Below, one piece after another: positions 7,637 through 16,014 of a DNA stretch of 64,000 bases. The notes under the pieces were generated by a model. The model had not been told where the DNA came from. It saw nothing but the letters and a program-made list of their open reading frames with translations, and did no database searches. Each line of letters begins with the position of its first letter. The stretch's first letter is position 1. The DNA comes from Achromobacter arsenitoxydans SY8 (lineage in GTDB: Bacteria > Pseudomonadota > Gammaproteobacteria > Burkholderiales > Burkholderiaceae_B): NCBI RefSeq assembly GCF_000236785.1, contig NZ_AGUF01000055.1, forward strand, positions 62,001 to 126,000, in the 5' to 3' direction. Made by a program: the position numbers and the translations under genes.

Positions 7637-9037
7637 CTATCGTCCCAGGGTTCGCACAATGCGCCGATACCACAAGTGCAGCAGGGCGGCGGACAGGGCC
7701 AGGCCGAACATGGCCATCAGCCACATGCTGCCGGCGCCCTCGGGCGAGCCGGGCACCAGCAGGTTGCGCAGGCCGTCCAGCCCGCCTCGGCCCGGGCCGA
7801 AGCCGAACCACCAGCCGCCGACCAGGCCCACGCCGGCCAGCGCGACCGTTTGCAGGATCAGCGGCACCACCGCCACCTTGTAGGCGCGCAGCAGGTAAGA
7901 GTTGATGCATTGCATCGAGTCGAACAGGTGGAACAGCGGCAGGACGGCCAGCAGCGTTGTCGCGACGGCCGCCACCGCGGCGTCATCCGTGTACGCCGCC
8001 AGAATCAGCGGCCGGCCCGCCAGCAGCACCGCCGACGTCAGCAGCGCGCCCATCAGGCCCAGCACCAGTCCCGCCATGCCTGTGCGATGGGCGTGGGCGA
8101 GGTTGCCCGCGCCGATAGCCTGCGCCGTCAGCGCGGCGGTGGCGACGCCCAGCGCCATCGGCATCATGTAGCAGAGGGCGGCAAGGTTGGACATGATCTG
8201 GTGGCCTCCGGTGACGAAGGTGCCTTCGCGTGCGACCAGCAGCGCCATGAATGTGAACGCGGACACTTCCACCAGGTAGGACCCGCCCATGGGCAGGCCC
8301 AGGCGCAGCAGTTCCTTCAGCGCCTTCCAGTCGGGCCTGCCGACCCGAAGCTGGAACCGGCGGTAGTAGCGGTCGTGGGTAATCACCCACAGGCCCAACC
8401 CCAGGCTCATCCAGGACACCACGGCCGTCGCCAGTCCGGCGCCGGCCGCACCCATGGCCGGCAGGCCCAGCTTGCCGTAGATGAACAGCCAGTTGAACAG
8501 CGCCTTGAAGCCGATGATCGACAGGTTGATCGCCATGACCAGCTTCGGCCGCGACACGGCGGTGCCGAGCGCGTAGATGGTGCGGAAGACCAACGCCGCG
8601 GGCAGGGCGAGCACCAAGGCCTGCAGGTAGGTCGCGATGCGGTCGCGCACGCCGGGCGCGACTTCGCCCGACATCGACAGCCACAGGTCCGGAAACAGCA
8701 TGAGCGCTGCGCCGACCACCGACAGGCCCAGCGCCAGCCACACGCCCTGGCCCCAGCTCCGGCCCACTTCACGGTTGTTGCCGGCGCCGAACTGCTGGGC
8801 CAGGATGGGGATCAGCGCGTGCACGACGCCCATCAGGCCCACGAAGACGGTGATGTATATCGACGCGGACAGGGCCATCGCCGCCAGGTCGTCGGGGCTG
8901 GAGTGGCCCGTCATGGCGGTGTCCAGCACGCCGAAAGAAATGCCGGCCCATTGGCTGATCAGCACAGGCCAGGCCTGCTTGGCGATGCCGCGCAGGGTGG
9001 CGCCGAATGTCATCGGCGCCGCGGGTGCGGGCGTCAT
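7637..9037 (-). CDS. MATE family multidrug/toxin efflux transporter
   Basis: Integral membrane protein of 466 residues in the MATE superfamily, which exports cationic drugs and metabolites against a Na+ or H+ gradient. It is almost wholly hydrophobic, with about twelve membrane segments arranged as two homologous halves. The first half carries AWPVLISQWAGISFGVLDTAMTGH and MALSASIYITVFVGLMGV, typical of NorM-like proteins. ATG at 9037 overlaps the stop of the upstream glycosyltransferase gene by 4 bases, so the two are co-transcribed. Substrate cannot be read from sequence. An in-frame ATG at 9013 is a second possible start. Confidence 0.9.
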   Translation of the reverse strand: MTPAPAAPMTFGATLRGIAKQAWPVLISQWAGISFGVLDTAMTGHSSPDDLAAMALSASIYITVFVGLMGVVHALIPILAQQFGAGNNREVGRSWGQGVWLALGLSVVGAALMLFPDLWLSMSGEVAPGVRDRIATYLQALVLALPAALVFRTIYALGTAVSRPKLVMAINLSIIGFKALFNWLFIYGKLGLPAMGAAGAGLATAVVSWMSLGLGLWVITHDRYYRRFQLRVGRPDWKALKELLRLGLPMGGSYLVEVSAFTFMALLVAREGTFVTGGHQIMSNLAALCYMMPMALGVATAALTAQAIGAGNLAHAHRTGMAGLVLGLMGALLTSAVLLAGRPLILAAYTDDAAVAAVATTLLAVLPLFHLFDSMQCINSYLLRAYKVAVVPLILQTVALAGVGLVGGWWFGFGPGRGGLDGLRNLLVPGSPEGAGSMWLMAMFGLALSAALLHLWYRRIVRTLGR

Positions 9038-10722
9038 TGCCTGGGGCCGGTCCGCAGCAGGCGGAAGACTTCGGAGCGGTCGGCGCGCCGGCCGCCTTGC
9101 CAGAGGACTTCGGCCCCTTCGCTGTACGCGGCGGTGCCGTCGCGCAGGCTCTGATTGTTGGTCTGCTGCAGGACCAGTGTGCAGCGGGTGTCGAACGTGA
9201 ACGACAGGTTATTGAAGATCAGGAACGATGCGCGCTGGCCGCTTCCAAGGCTCAGCCCGCGGACACATTCGCCGGGCCGGGTGTGCTGCTCGAGCGCCTG
9301 GGCCAGTTGGCCCGACACCGTGCGATAGCTGCGGGCATAGTCGACGGCGGGTTGCCATAGCAGCACCAGCAGGATCCAGGTGACGGTCAGCCCGCCGGCC
9401 GACAGCACGGTGCCGCGCCACAGCGCTTGCGGGCGAACCCGCAACCGCCACACCACCAGACCGATCCACGCCAGTGTGAAGATAACCGCCAGCACAAAGG
9501 CCACCCAGGAGATGACGGGTTCGTAGCCGGTGGTCTGGCGGGCGATGTTGCGGGAAATCTGTGCGGGCCAATGGAAGTGCAGGGCCACCCATCCAAGCCA
9601 GGCCGTGGCCGCGGTCAGTGAAAAACACATGACGGCGAACCAATCCAGCGTATTCACCACGCCGCGGCGTAGGGTTGGCAGCGAGAACGCGCCCAGCACC
9701 GCGCAAGGGACCGCCAGCAGCACGAATTCGGAATCGGTGGCCTGGTCCAGGAAGAACAGGATCAGCGCCGAGCACGCCAGCAGCATCAAGGGCAGCCAGA
9801 TATGCGGCGCGTAGATCCATGCGCGCCAGCGCCAGATGGCCAGCAGCGCCAGCGGCCACGTTGGCCACAGATACCAGGGAAGGTCGCGCAGCGTGCGTCC
9901 CGCATCGTGCAGGCTGGGCATGGCGAAGGAAGACAGGTTCCAGGTCTTCCAGTTCCGGATCCAGTACTCGCTGCTCTGGGTGGCGGGAATCCACCATGCC
10001 AGGATCAGCGCGGCGGCAAGGGCCGCGGCCCAGAGCAGCCAGCGCCTGCATTTCCAGAGCGGGCCGCGCGGGTAGAAGGCCAGGGCGGCGCCGATCATGA
10101 TGGGCAGGGCGCCGACCCAGCCGCGCGTCAGGAAGCTGGCGGCCAGCGCAATGCCCAGCGTGGTGGAGCCTGTGACGGGACGATCCACGGTGCGGGCCAG
10201 CGAGTAGAACGCCAGCGCCTGGCACGCCATGATGGCGGGCACGACCGTGGTTTCATGGGTGCGCTGCAGGATGCCTACAGTAGCCAACAGTAATAGCAGC
10301 GCGGCGTCGGCCAGCATGCGGCCGTAGTCGCGTGGTTCGGGTTCGCCGCCGAACGGCAGCGCCAGCGGCTGGGCCTCGGCGCGGCGGCCAAGCAGGTAGG
10401 TGCCGTACCAGACGCTGGATGCCGTGATGCCGAACCACAATAGGTTGGGCAGGCGGCCAGCGGTGATGTCGCCGATGAAGGGGCCGAACAGCCAGATGCT
10501 GATTGCGCCTACCCACGTGATCAGTGGGCCTTCTTCCGCATGGGCCAGGTGCCCCACCTGCGGCAGCAGCCACGTCAGGCCTCCTTCGCGGATGGCGGTG
10601 ATCATGGTCGCCAAACCGACGGCGTCGTCGGTTTTCCACGGGTCGCGCATGAACAGCCCCGCCACGATATAGGCCAGAGCCAGGCCCAGCAGGATGAGGC
10701 GGGGCAGTTTTGCGGTGGCCAT
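9034..10722 (-). CDS. ArnT-like membrane glycosyltransferase (GT39/GT83 type)
   Basis: Polytopic membrane protein of about 562 residues resembling ArnT and other GT-C glycosyltransferases that move sugars from polyprenyl phosphate carriers to lipid A or other envelope acceptors on the periplasmic side. The acidic pair expected in the first periplasmic loop is visible (WKTDDAVGLA near residue 28). About a dozen hydrophobic segments follow, with a soluble C-terminal part containing a few cysteines. ATG 10722 is preferred over an in-frame GTG at 10764. It is translationally coupled to the MATE gene. Donor and acceptor are unknown; there is no arn operon here, so the gene symbol is left empty. 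Confidence 0.75.
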   Translation of the reverse strand: MATAKLPRLILLGLALAYIVAGLFMRDPWKTDDAVGLATMITAIREGGLTWLLPQVGHLAHAEEGPLITWVGAISIWLFGPFIGDITAGRLPNLLWFGITASSVWYGTYLLGRRAEAQPLALPFGGEPEPRDYGRMLADAALLLLLATVGILQRTHETTVVPAIMACQALAFYSLARTVDRPVTGSTTLGIALAASFLTRGWVGALPIMIGAALAFYPRGPLWKCRRWLLWAAALAAALILAWWIPATQSSEYWIRNWKTWNLSSFAMPSLHDAGRTLRDLPWYLWPTWPLALLAIWRWRAWIYAPHIWLPLMLLACSALILFFLDQATDSEFVLLAVPCAVLGAFSLPTLRRGVVNTLDWFAVMCFSLTAATAWLGWVALHFHWPAQISRNIARQTTGYEPVISWVAFVLAVIFTLAWIGLVVWRLRVRPQALWRGTVLSAGGLTVTWILLVLLWQPAVDYARSYRTVSGQLAQALEQHTRPGECVRGLSLGSGQRASFLIFNNLSFTFDTRCTLVLQQTNNQSLRDGTAAYSEGAEVLWQGGRRADRSEVFRLLRTGPRQ

Positions 10723-10834
10723 CGACGTCAGTCGGGCCGGAGTGGAAATCGAAAGTGGGGACACGGGCGTTAATGTAACCGACGGATCTGATTGCGCCAG
10801 CCCCGGGCCGCGGATTCAGCCGCCAAGGGGGAAA

Positions 10835-10861
10835 AAAAAGCAGCCCGAAGGCTGCCTTTTT
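10835..10861. terminator. Bidirectional intrinsic terminator after rpmE2
   Basis: Stem GCAGCC (10840-10845), loop CGAA, stem GGCTGC (10850-10855), flanked by a run of A on the left and T on the right, so it can end transcription on either strand. For rpmE2 (minus strand) it lies 28 bases past the stop. The stem-loop is base-for-base the same as the one at 19616-19631. Confidence 0.9.
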
Positions 10862-10888
10862 GCTGTGACTCCCGCAGGAGCGACAGGA

Positions 10889-11155
10889 TCAGGAAGCGGA
10901 CTTGACCGTGCCAGCGGTGCGGGCAAAGCGGGCGCGGAACTTTTCCACGCGGCCGGTTTCGACGATGCGGGTCTGCGCGCCAGTGTAGAACGGGTGCGAT
11001 TCGGAGGTCACGTCGCACTTGAAGAGCGGGTACGTCTTGCCGTCGAGTTCGACGGTTTCGCGCGTTTGCACGGTCGAGCGGGTGATGAACTTGTTGCCCG
11101 TTTGCAGGTCGGCGAAGACGACTTCGCGGTATTCGGGGTGAATGCCTTCTTTCAT
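10889..11155 (-). CDS. rpmE2: 50S ribosomal protein L31 type B
   Basis: 88-residue ribosomal protein L31 of the zinc-independent type B class (YkgM-like). It begins [20 protein letters not shown] and contains [15 protein letters not shown] and a basic [11 protein letters not shown] tail. The CxxC zinc-binding pair of type A L31 is missing; only one cysteine is present. In many bacteria type B replaces type A under zinc limitation, but in this family it may be the only copy. SD AGGAAAG lies 5 bases before the ATG, directly after a hairpin. No convincing Zur operator was seen upstream. Confidence 0.94.
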   Translation of the reverse strand: MKEGIHPEYREVVFADLQTGNKFITRSTVQTRETVELDGKTYPLFKCDVTSESHPFYTGAQTRIVETGRVEKFRARFARTAGTVKSAS

Positions 11156-11162
11156 GGTGCTT

Positions 11163-11240
11163 TCCTAGGCTCTTTCGAGCCTTTCTCAGGTTGTTAGGGT
11201 CGCCAGCTGGAGTTGCCGAAAATCGGAGCCTAAAGCTCCC
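11163..11240 (-). promoter_or_regulatory. Structured rpmE2 leader with two competing hairpins
   Basis: Reading the minus strand towards the gene, the leader first forms GGAGC-TTTAG-GCTCC (11239-11225), then AGGCTC-GAAA-GAGCCT (11182-11167) with a GNRA tetraloop. The second hairpin ends directly before the AGGAAAG ribosome site. The AGGCTCC of the first element (11231-11225) can instead pair with the GAGCCT of the second, so the two hairpins are mutually exclusive with a long-range helix. This suggests an autoregulatory ribosomal-protein leader; that function is inferred. Confidence 0.5.
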
Positions 11241-11412
11241 GCGCCCGGCGCTCACTACAAAAGAGGTGAACACACGCGGCGGCGGCTCTAGCCACGTATC
11301 CAAAAAGTAACCCCAAATTCTAGCATGGGAAATTTCCGCGGACCAGCCGGAATCGTCGACCCCGCCGAGCCGGAGCCTGGGGGCGTTAACGGGGACGGGT
11401 TTGGCCGTGCGC

Positions 11413-12261
11413 TTACAGGTCTGTGCGCAGCTTCCAGATTTCCGGAAAAAGCACGACTTCGAGCATCCGCCGCAGGTAATCCACCCCCGACGTGCCGCCC
11501 GTGCCGCGTTTGAAGCCGATGACCCGCTCGACCGTGGTAACGTGGCGAAACCGCCACAAGCGAAACGCGTCTTCCAGGTCCGTCAGCTTTTCGCCCAACT
11601 GGTACAGGGCCCAATACCGGTCGGTATCGCGGTAGACCGTAAGCCAAGCGGCCTCGACGGCGGCCGACGATTGGTAAGGCTGCGTCCAGTCGCGCTCCAG
11701 GTAATCGGCCGGCACGTCCAGGCCGTTGCGGGCCAGCAGCCGCAAGGCCTCGTCATACAGCGATGGGGCCTCGTAGGCGCTCTGGACCTGGGCCAGGAGG
11801 TCTGCGCGGTGCGCATGCGGCTTGAGCATGGCGGCGTTCTTGTTGCCCAGCAGGAATTCGATCTGGCGGTACTGGTAGCTCTGGAATCCGCTGGAGCGCG
11901 CCAGGTACGGGCGCAGCGCGGAATATTCGGGCGGCGTCATGGTCGCCAGCACGTCCCAGGCGTGGACCAGTTGTTCCATGATCTTGCTGACGCGCGCCAG
12001 CATCTTGAAGGCGGGCTGCAGGCGGTCGGCCGCCACGTTGGCGATGGCCGCCCGCAGTTCGTGGAGCATCAGCTTCATCCAGAGTTCGCTGGTCTGGTGC
12101 TGGATGATGAAGAGCATTTCATTGTGCTCGGGCGACATCGGATGCTGGGCGCCCAGCACCTCGTCCAAGTGCAGGTAGTCGCCGTAGGTCATGTCGCGCG
12201 CGAAATCCAGCTGCGCCTTTTCCTGGCGGACGATGTCTTCGGGGCGTTCGTTCTGGCTCAT
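11413..12261 (-). CDS. kynA: Tryptophan 2,3-dioxygenase
   Basis: Haem enzyme (282 residues) that opens the indole ring of L-tryptophan to N-formylkynurenine, the first step of the kynurenine pathway. Seen: [13 protein letters not shown] and [14 protein letters not shown] (active-site histidine and substrate pocket), and near the end the haem-ligand histidine and ammonium-binding loop [18 protein letters not shown] followed by TSGVDYLRR. The ATG at 12261 has a strong AAGGAGA site; the frame stays open about 96 bases further upstream but that stretch is arginine/proline-rich and unlike the family. kynB lies upstream on the same strand. Confidence 0.95.
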   Translation of the reverse strand: MSQNERPEDIVRQEKAQLDFARDMTYGDYLHLDEVLGAQHPMSPEHNEMLFIIQHQTSELWMKLMLHELRAAIANVAADRLQPAFKMLARVSKIMEQLVHAWDVLATMTPPEYSALRPYLARSSGFQSYQYRQIEFLLGNKNAAMLKPHAHRADLLAQVQSAYEAPSLYDEALRLLARNGLDVPADYLERDWTQPYQSSAAVEAAWLTVYRDTDRYWALYQLGEKLTDLEDAFRLWRFRHVTTVERVIGFKRGTGGTSGVDYLRRMLEVVLFPEIWKLRTDL

Positions 12262-12362
12262 GCGCGGTCTCCTTGGCAGGGAGGGGCGGCGCGGCGGGCG
12301 GATGCGGGCAGGGCGCGCCAATCGGGCGCGAAAGGGGTTTTCATGGTCTTGGTTCACAAATC

Positions 12363-12390
12363 GGAGCGGTTGAGTCCGGTCAACCGCTCC
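12363..12390 (-). other. Perfect 11-base-pair hairpin between kynB and kynA
   Basis: Arms GGAGCGGTTGA (12363-12373) and TCAACCGCTCC (12380-12390) with a 6-base loop. It sits 17 bases past the kynB stop. No U-run follows on the transcribed strand, so it is not a standard terminator; an RNA-processing or stability element is more likely. Confidence 0.6.
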
Positions 12391-12407
12391 TGGGCCGGCG
12401 AATCAGC

Positions 12408-13034
12408 CTATAGCTCGCGCAATACGGCGCGAACCGGGCTGGCATCAGCCTGGACCAGCGCCAACGGCAGTGCGATCAGTTCGTAATCGCCTTCCGGCAC
12501 GTCGTCGAGCACCAGGTTTTCCAGTACGCGCATGTCGTGCCGCAAGATCGTGTGGTGGCTGTCCAGGGTCTTGCTGGACGCGGGGTCGATGCTGGCGGTA
12601 TCCAGTCCGATCAGCATGACGCCGCGCTCCGCCAGCCATTCGATCGTCTGGGGGGCGTAGGCGGAGAAGTCGTCGGTCCACCAGTCTTGCGCCGCATGCT
12701 TGGCAGTGCGCACCAGCACGCGCGGCGGCATATTCAGGGATGCATGGGCCAGATGTTCGGGGGTGATCAGCGGGCCGCAATCAATCGCGTGGATGACGCG
12801 ACAGGGGCCAAGAAACGGCTCCAGGGAAACCGCTCCGATGGCGGCTGCCCCGTTCTGGTAGTGCAGGGGGGCGTCCGCGTGCGCACCGATGTGCGGGGAA
12901 AGCGTGATTTCGCTGACATTGACGGGACAGCCGGGCGCGAGCGACCACTTCCATTGCTGGCGGTAGGGCGTATCGCCAGGAAAAACGGGCGAAGACGTCG
13001 AGACGGGCGGGGAAATATCCCACAGGCGTTTCAT
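12408..13034 (-). CDS. kynB: Kynurenine formamidase (arylformamidase)
   Basis: Metal-dependent cyclase-family hydrolase (208 residues) that converts N-formylkynurenine, made by KynA, to kynurenine and formate. The starting MKRLWDISPPVSTSSPVFPGDTP is the classical KynB beginning. The metal-binding segment SPHIGAHADAPLHY (HxGxHxDxP) lies near residues 47-60. Further ligands are expected around LDTASIDP and HHTILRHD. It precedes kynA with a 146-base gap containing a strong hairpin. kynU (kynureninase), often the third gene, is not in this neighbourhood. Confidence 0.93.
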   Translation of the reverse strand: MKRLWDISPPVSTSSPVFPGDTPYRQQWKWSLAPGCPVNVSEITLSPHIGAHADAPLHYQNGAAAIGAVSLEPFLGPCRVIHAIDCGPLITPEHLAHASLNMPPRVLVRTAKHAAQDWWTDDFSAYAPQTIEWLAERGVMLIGLDTASIDPASSKTLDSHHTILRHDMRVLENLVLDDVPEGDYELIALPLALVQADASPVRAVLREL

Positions 13035-13125
13035 GTCGGGCGCAAAAGGGTCGCGGAGGCCGGGATTAGGTGAAGCCTAAAGCAATATCGGGCGGTAGTC
13101 TAACGAATTCCGGTGGGGATGGGGG

Positions 13126-13803
13126 TCACAGGCAGCCCAGTTCGGCCAGGGACACCGCGGCGCCGCCAGCGACGATCAGGTGGTCCACCAGCTTGATGTC
13201 CACCAGCGCCAGGGCTTCCTTGAGGTGCCTGGTGAAGCCGTGGTCGGCGGCGCTGGGCGCCGCCAGGCCGGAAGGGTGGTTGTGGGCGACGATCAGGGCG
13301 GCCGCGTGGTGGCGCAGGGCCTCGCGTACGACTTCCCTGGGGTAGACGGCGGCCTGCGAAAGGGTCCCGCGGGCCAGTTCCCCGGTGGCGATCAGGCGCA
13401 GCTGGTTGTCCAGGTAGAGGGCGATGCAATGCTCCACCTGGCGATGGGCCAGCGCCGCCCTGCAATATTGCTTGACCCGGGCCGGATGATTCATCGGGCT
13501 GTCGCGGGCCAGGTCTTCCTCGAGGGCCCGCCGGGCCAGCTCCAGCAGGGCGGCCAATGTGCAGGCCTTGGCTGAACCCAGTCCGGCCACGGTCATGAGT
13601 TCCTCGGGCGGGGCGCCAAGCAGGCCGCGCAAGCCGCCAAAGCGGTCCAGCAGGGTGCGGCACAGGTCCACCACATTCAGGCCCGGAATGCCCGTGCGCA
13701 GGGCAATGGCGAGCAGTTCCGCATCCTGGATAGAGGCTGCCCCGTGGCGCATCAGGCGTTCTCGGGGACGCTCTTGTCTGGACAGCCGATCGGACAATTT
13801 CAT
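13126..13803 (-). CDS. radC: RadC-family JAB/MPN protein
   Basis: 225-residue RadC protein. An N-terminal helix-hairpin-helix-like part (LAIALRTGIPGLNVVDL, VAGLGSAKACTLAAL) is followed by a JAMM metalloprotease-like domain with the metal motif HNHPSG-x7-SAADHGF preceded by the upstream glutamate in YPREVVREAL. The historical link to DNA repair is weak and its true activity is unknown. The ATG at 13803 (MKLSDRLSRQERPRERL) fits the family start; a 19-codon upstream extension does not. It is divergent from fkpB with only 49 bases between starts, so their promoters must overlap. Confidence 0.9.
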   Translation of the reverse strand: MKLSDRLSRQERPRERLMRHGAASIQDAELLAIALRTGIPGLNVVDLCRTLLDRFGGLRGLLGAPPEELMTVAGLGSAKACTLAALLELARRALEEDLARDSPMNHPARVKQYCRAALAHRQVEHCIALYLDNQLRLIATGELARGTLSQAAVYPREVVREALRHHAAALIVAHNHPSGLAAPSAADHGFTRHLKEALALVDIKLVDHLIVAGGAAVSLAELGCL

Positions 13804-13852
13804 AAGAGGCTCTAAAATAAGGGTTTTCCTAATTCCCATACGGTGGCAGATC

Positions 13853-14329
13853 TTGAGCATCGCCTCTAACGAAGTGAACGTTTTGGTCCGTCCGGATTCC
13901 TACCTGACGCTGCATTACCGGATTACGCTGGCTTCCGGCCCGGGCGCGGGTTCGGTGTTCGCCAACACCTTCGATGGCCGGCCCGGCACGCTGCAAATGG
14001 GCAGCGGCCAATGGGCGCCTGGCCTGGAGGCGGCCTTGGTCGGCCGCGCCGAGGGCGACAAGTTCAGCGTCACGGTGGCGCCGGCCGATGCTTACGGCGA
14101 CCGCAACCCCGAACTGATCCAGCGCGTGACGCGCGCGATGCTCGCCGAGCACGCCGGCGCGGACGCCACATTCGAGCCGGGCGACCTGGTGGAATTCACC
14201 GCGCCCAACGGCGGGCGGTATTCGGGCGTCCTGAAGGAAATCAACGACGAGTCCGCCCTGTTCGATTTCAACCACCCCCTGGCGGGCATCAGCCTGCAGG
14301 TCGACGTGGCGCTGCTGGGAGTGCTTTGA
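13853..14329 (+). CDS. fkpB: FKBP-type peptidyl-prolyl isomerase (FkpB/SlpA-like)
   Basis: Small cytoplasmic SlyD/FkpB-type prolyl isomerase of about 158 residues. It starts around [15 protein letters not shown], carries the FKBP core with [23 protein letters not shown], and then the inserted flap domain [17 protein letters not shown] second beta region ([28 protein letters not shown]) closes the fold. The start is uncertain: no ATG lies at a sensible place, and TTG 13853 or GTG 13874 are the candidates. The stop overlaps the ispH ATG by one base, the same fkpB-ispH pairing seen in enteric bacteria. Confidence 0.85.
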   Translation: MSIASNEVNVLVRPDSYLTLHYRITLASGPGAGSVFANTFDGRPGTLQMGSGQWAPGLEAALVGRAEGDKFSVTVAPADAYGDRNPELIQRVTRAMLAEHAGADATFEPGDLVEFTAPNGGRYSGVLKEINDESALFDFNHPLAGISLQVDVALLGVL

Positions 14330-15306
14330 TGAGCCAGGCTGTCACCGCCTCCGACGCCGAAGTCCTGCTGGCGCAGCCGCGCGGCTTCTGTGCAGGCGTG
14401 GATCGCGCCATTGATATCGTCGAGCGCGCGATCGAGCTGCACGGCGCGCCCATCTATGTGCGCCACGAAATCGTTCACAACCGCTACGTCGTGGAAGATC
14501 TGCGCGCAAAGGGTGCGATCTTCATCGACGAACTCGACGACGCTCCCGCAGGCTCCATCGTGGTCTTCTCGGCGCACGGCGTGTCCAAGGCGGTGCGGGC
14601 CGAAGCGGAGGCGCGCGGCCTGCAGGTCTTCGACGCCACCTGCCCCCTGGTCACCAAGGTCCACATCGAGGTCGCGCGCATGCGCGCCGCGGGCCGCGAG
14701 ATCATCATGATCGGCCACAAGGGCCATCCCGAGGTCGAAGGAACGCTGGGCCAGGCGCAGGGCGGCATGTATCTCGTCGAGACAGTAGAAGACGTGGCCA
14801 GCCTCGAGGTCTCTGATCCCGCAAACCTTGCCTACGTCACGCAGACGACGCTGTCCGTGGATGACGCGGCGGCAGTGTCGCAGGCGCTCAAGGCGCGCTT
14901 TCCCAGCATCGCCGAGCCCAAGAAGAGCGACATCTGCTACGCCACCCAGAACCGCCAGGACGCGGTCAAGGTGATGGCGCCGGAATGCGACCTGGTGCTG
15001 GTCGTCGGCAGCCCAAATAGCTCCAACTCCAATCGCTTGCGCGAGGTCGCGGAACGCAAGGGCGTGGCGTCGCACCTGATCGACGGCGCGCATTCCATTG
15101 ACCCCGCGTGGCTGGTCGGCCGTAAGCGCATCGGCGTGACGGCGGGCGCCTCGGCGCCCGAGATCCTGGTGCAGCAGGTCATCGCGCGCGTCAAGGAGCT
15201 GGGCGCCGTCTCGGTACGCAAGATGCCGGGCCTGGAAGAGAATGTGGCGTTCCCGTTGCCCAAGGGCCTGTCCCGCAAGGCGGCCAAGACCGAATCGCTG
15301 GAATGA
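14329..15306 (+). CDS. ispH: 4-hydroxy-3-methylbut-2-enyl diphosphate reductase IspH
   Basis: Iron-sulfur enzyme (325 residues) for the last MEP-pathway step, reducing HMBPP to isopentenyl and dimethylallyl diphosphate. Three cluster cysteines are visible in their usual contexts: [12 protein letters not shown] near residue 20, [12 protein letters not shown] near 103, and [13 protein letters not shown] near 204. The substrate segments [13 protein letters not shown] and [12 protein letters not shown] are also present. It is translationally coupled to fkpB. It works in the same pathway as dxs and upstream of ispA, which are at the far end of this window. Confidence 0.97.
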   Translation: MSQAVTASDAEVLLAQPRGFCAGVDRAIDIVERAIELHGAPIYVRHEIVHNRYVVEDLRAKGAIFIDELDDAPAGSIVVFSAHGVSKAVRAEAEARGLQVFDATCPLVTKVHIEVARMRAAGREIIMIGHKGHPEVEGTLGQAQGGMYLVETVEDVASLEVSDPANLAYVTQTTLSVDDAAAVSQALKARFPSIAEPKKSDICYATQNRQDAVKVMAPECDLVLVVGSPNSSNSNRLREVAERKGVASHLIDGAHSIDPAWLVGRKRIGVTAGASAPEILVQQVIARVKELGAVSVRKMPGLEENVAFPLPKGLSRKAAKTESLE

Positions 15307-15356
15307 ACATGCGCCGCCCGGATGGGGCGGCGCAATAAGAACACCAAGGAGACTTC

Positions 15357-16001
15357 ATGCAGCTGTACAGCTACTTCCGCAGCTCGGCCGCGTATCGCGT
15401 GCGCATCGCCCTCAACCTGAAGGGCCTGCCCTACGAATATCTGGCGGTGCATTTGCTGAAGGACGGAGGGCAGCAGCTGTCCGCCGACTATCGCAAGGTG
15501 AACCCGACCGCGCTGGTGCCTACGCTGGTGGACGGCGATGCGGTCATCGGCCAGTCGCTGGCCATCATCGAGTACCTGGAAGAAACGCATCCGCAGACGC
15601 CGCTGCTGCCTGCCGACGCCATCGGCCGGGCTCGTGTGCGCGATCTGGCGCTGGGCATCGCCTGCGATACCCATCCGCTGAACAACCTGCGCGTGCTGAA
15701 GTATCTGAAGCACACTTTGGGCGTGGACGAGGCCGCCAAGACCGCTTGGTACAAGCATTGGGTGCATCAGGGGCTGGAAGCGCTGGAATCGCAGTTGGCG
15801 CATTCCAGCGCCACGGGCCGCTTCTGCCACGGCGACACGCCCACGATCGCCGACCTGTGCCTGGTGCCGCAGGTGGCCAACGCGCAGCGTTTCGAATGTG
15901 ACCTCTCGTCGATGCCCAACGTGGTGCGCATCGACGCCGCCTGCCGGGCGCTGCCGGCGTTTGAAGCGGCCGCGCCGGGCAACCAGCCCGACGCAGAGTG
16001 A
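15357..16001 (+). CDS. maiA: Maleylacetoacetate isomerase (zeta-class glutathione transferase)
   Basis: 214-residue zeta-class glutathione transferase. It isomerises maleylacetoacetate to fumarylacetoacetate with glutathione in tyrosine/homogentisate catabolism, or acts similarly on maleylpyruvate. The start MQLYSYFRSSAAYRVRIAL carries the SSxxYRVRIAL glutathione-site motif, and the PTALVPTLVDGD and QSLAIIEYLEE segments complete the thioredoxin-like domain. An all-helical C-terminal domain follows, with FCHGDTPTIADLCLVPQ. AAGGAGA precedes the ATG. No hmgA or fahA lies beside it, so the exact pathway is not fixed by context. Confidence 0.9.
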   Translation: MQLYSYFRSSAAYRVRIALNLKGLPYEYLAVHLLKDGGQQLSADYRKVNPTALVPTLVDGDAVIGQSLAIIEYLEETHPQTPLLPADAIGRARVRDLALGIACDTHPLNNLRVLKYLKHTLGVDEAAKTAWYKHWVHQGLEALESQLAHSSATGRFCHGDTPTIADLCLVPQVANAQRFECDLSSMPNVVRIDAACRALPAFEAAAPGNQPDAE

Positions 16002-16014
16002 CGCGGGAAGCGGC

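Noticed and set aside
11156-11412. Zur operator upstream of rpmE2
   Set aside because: No AT-rich Zur-like palindrome is visible; only GC hairpins are seen.
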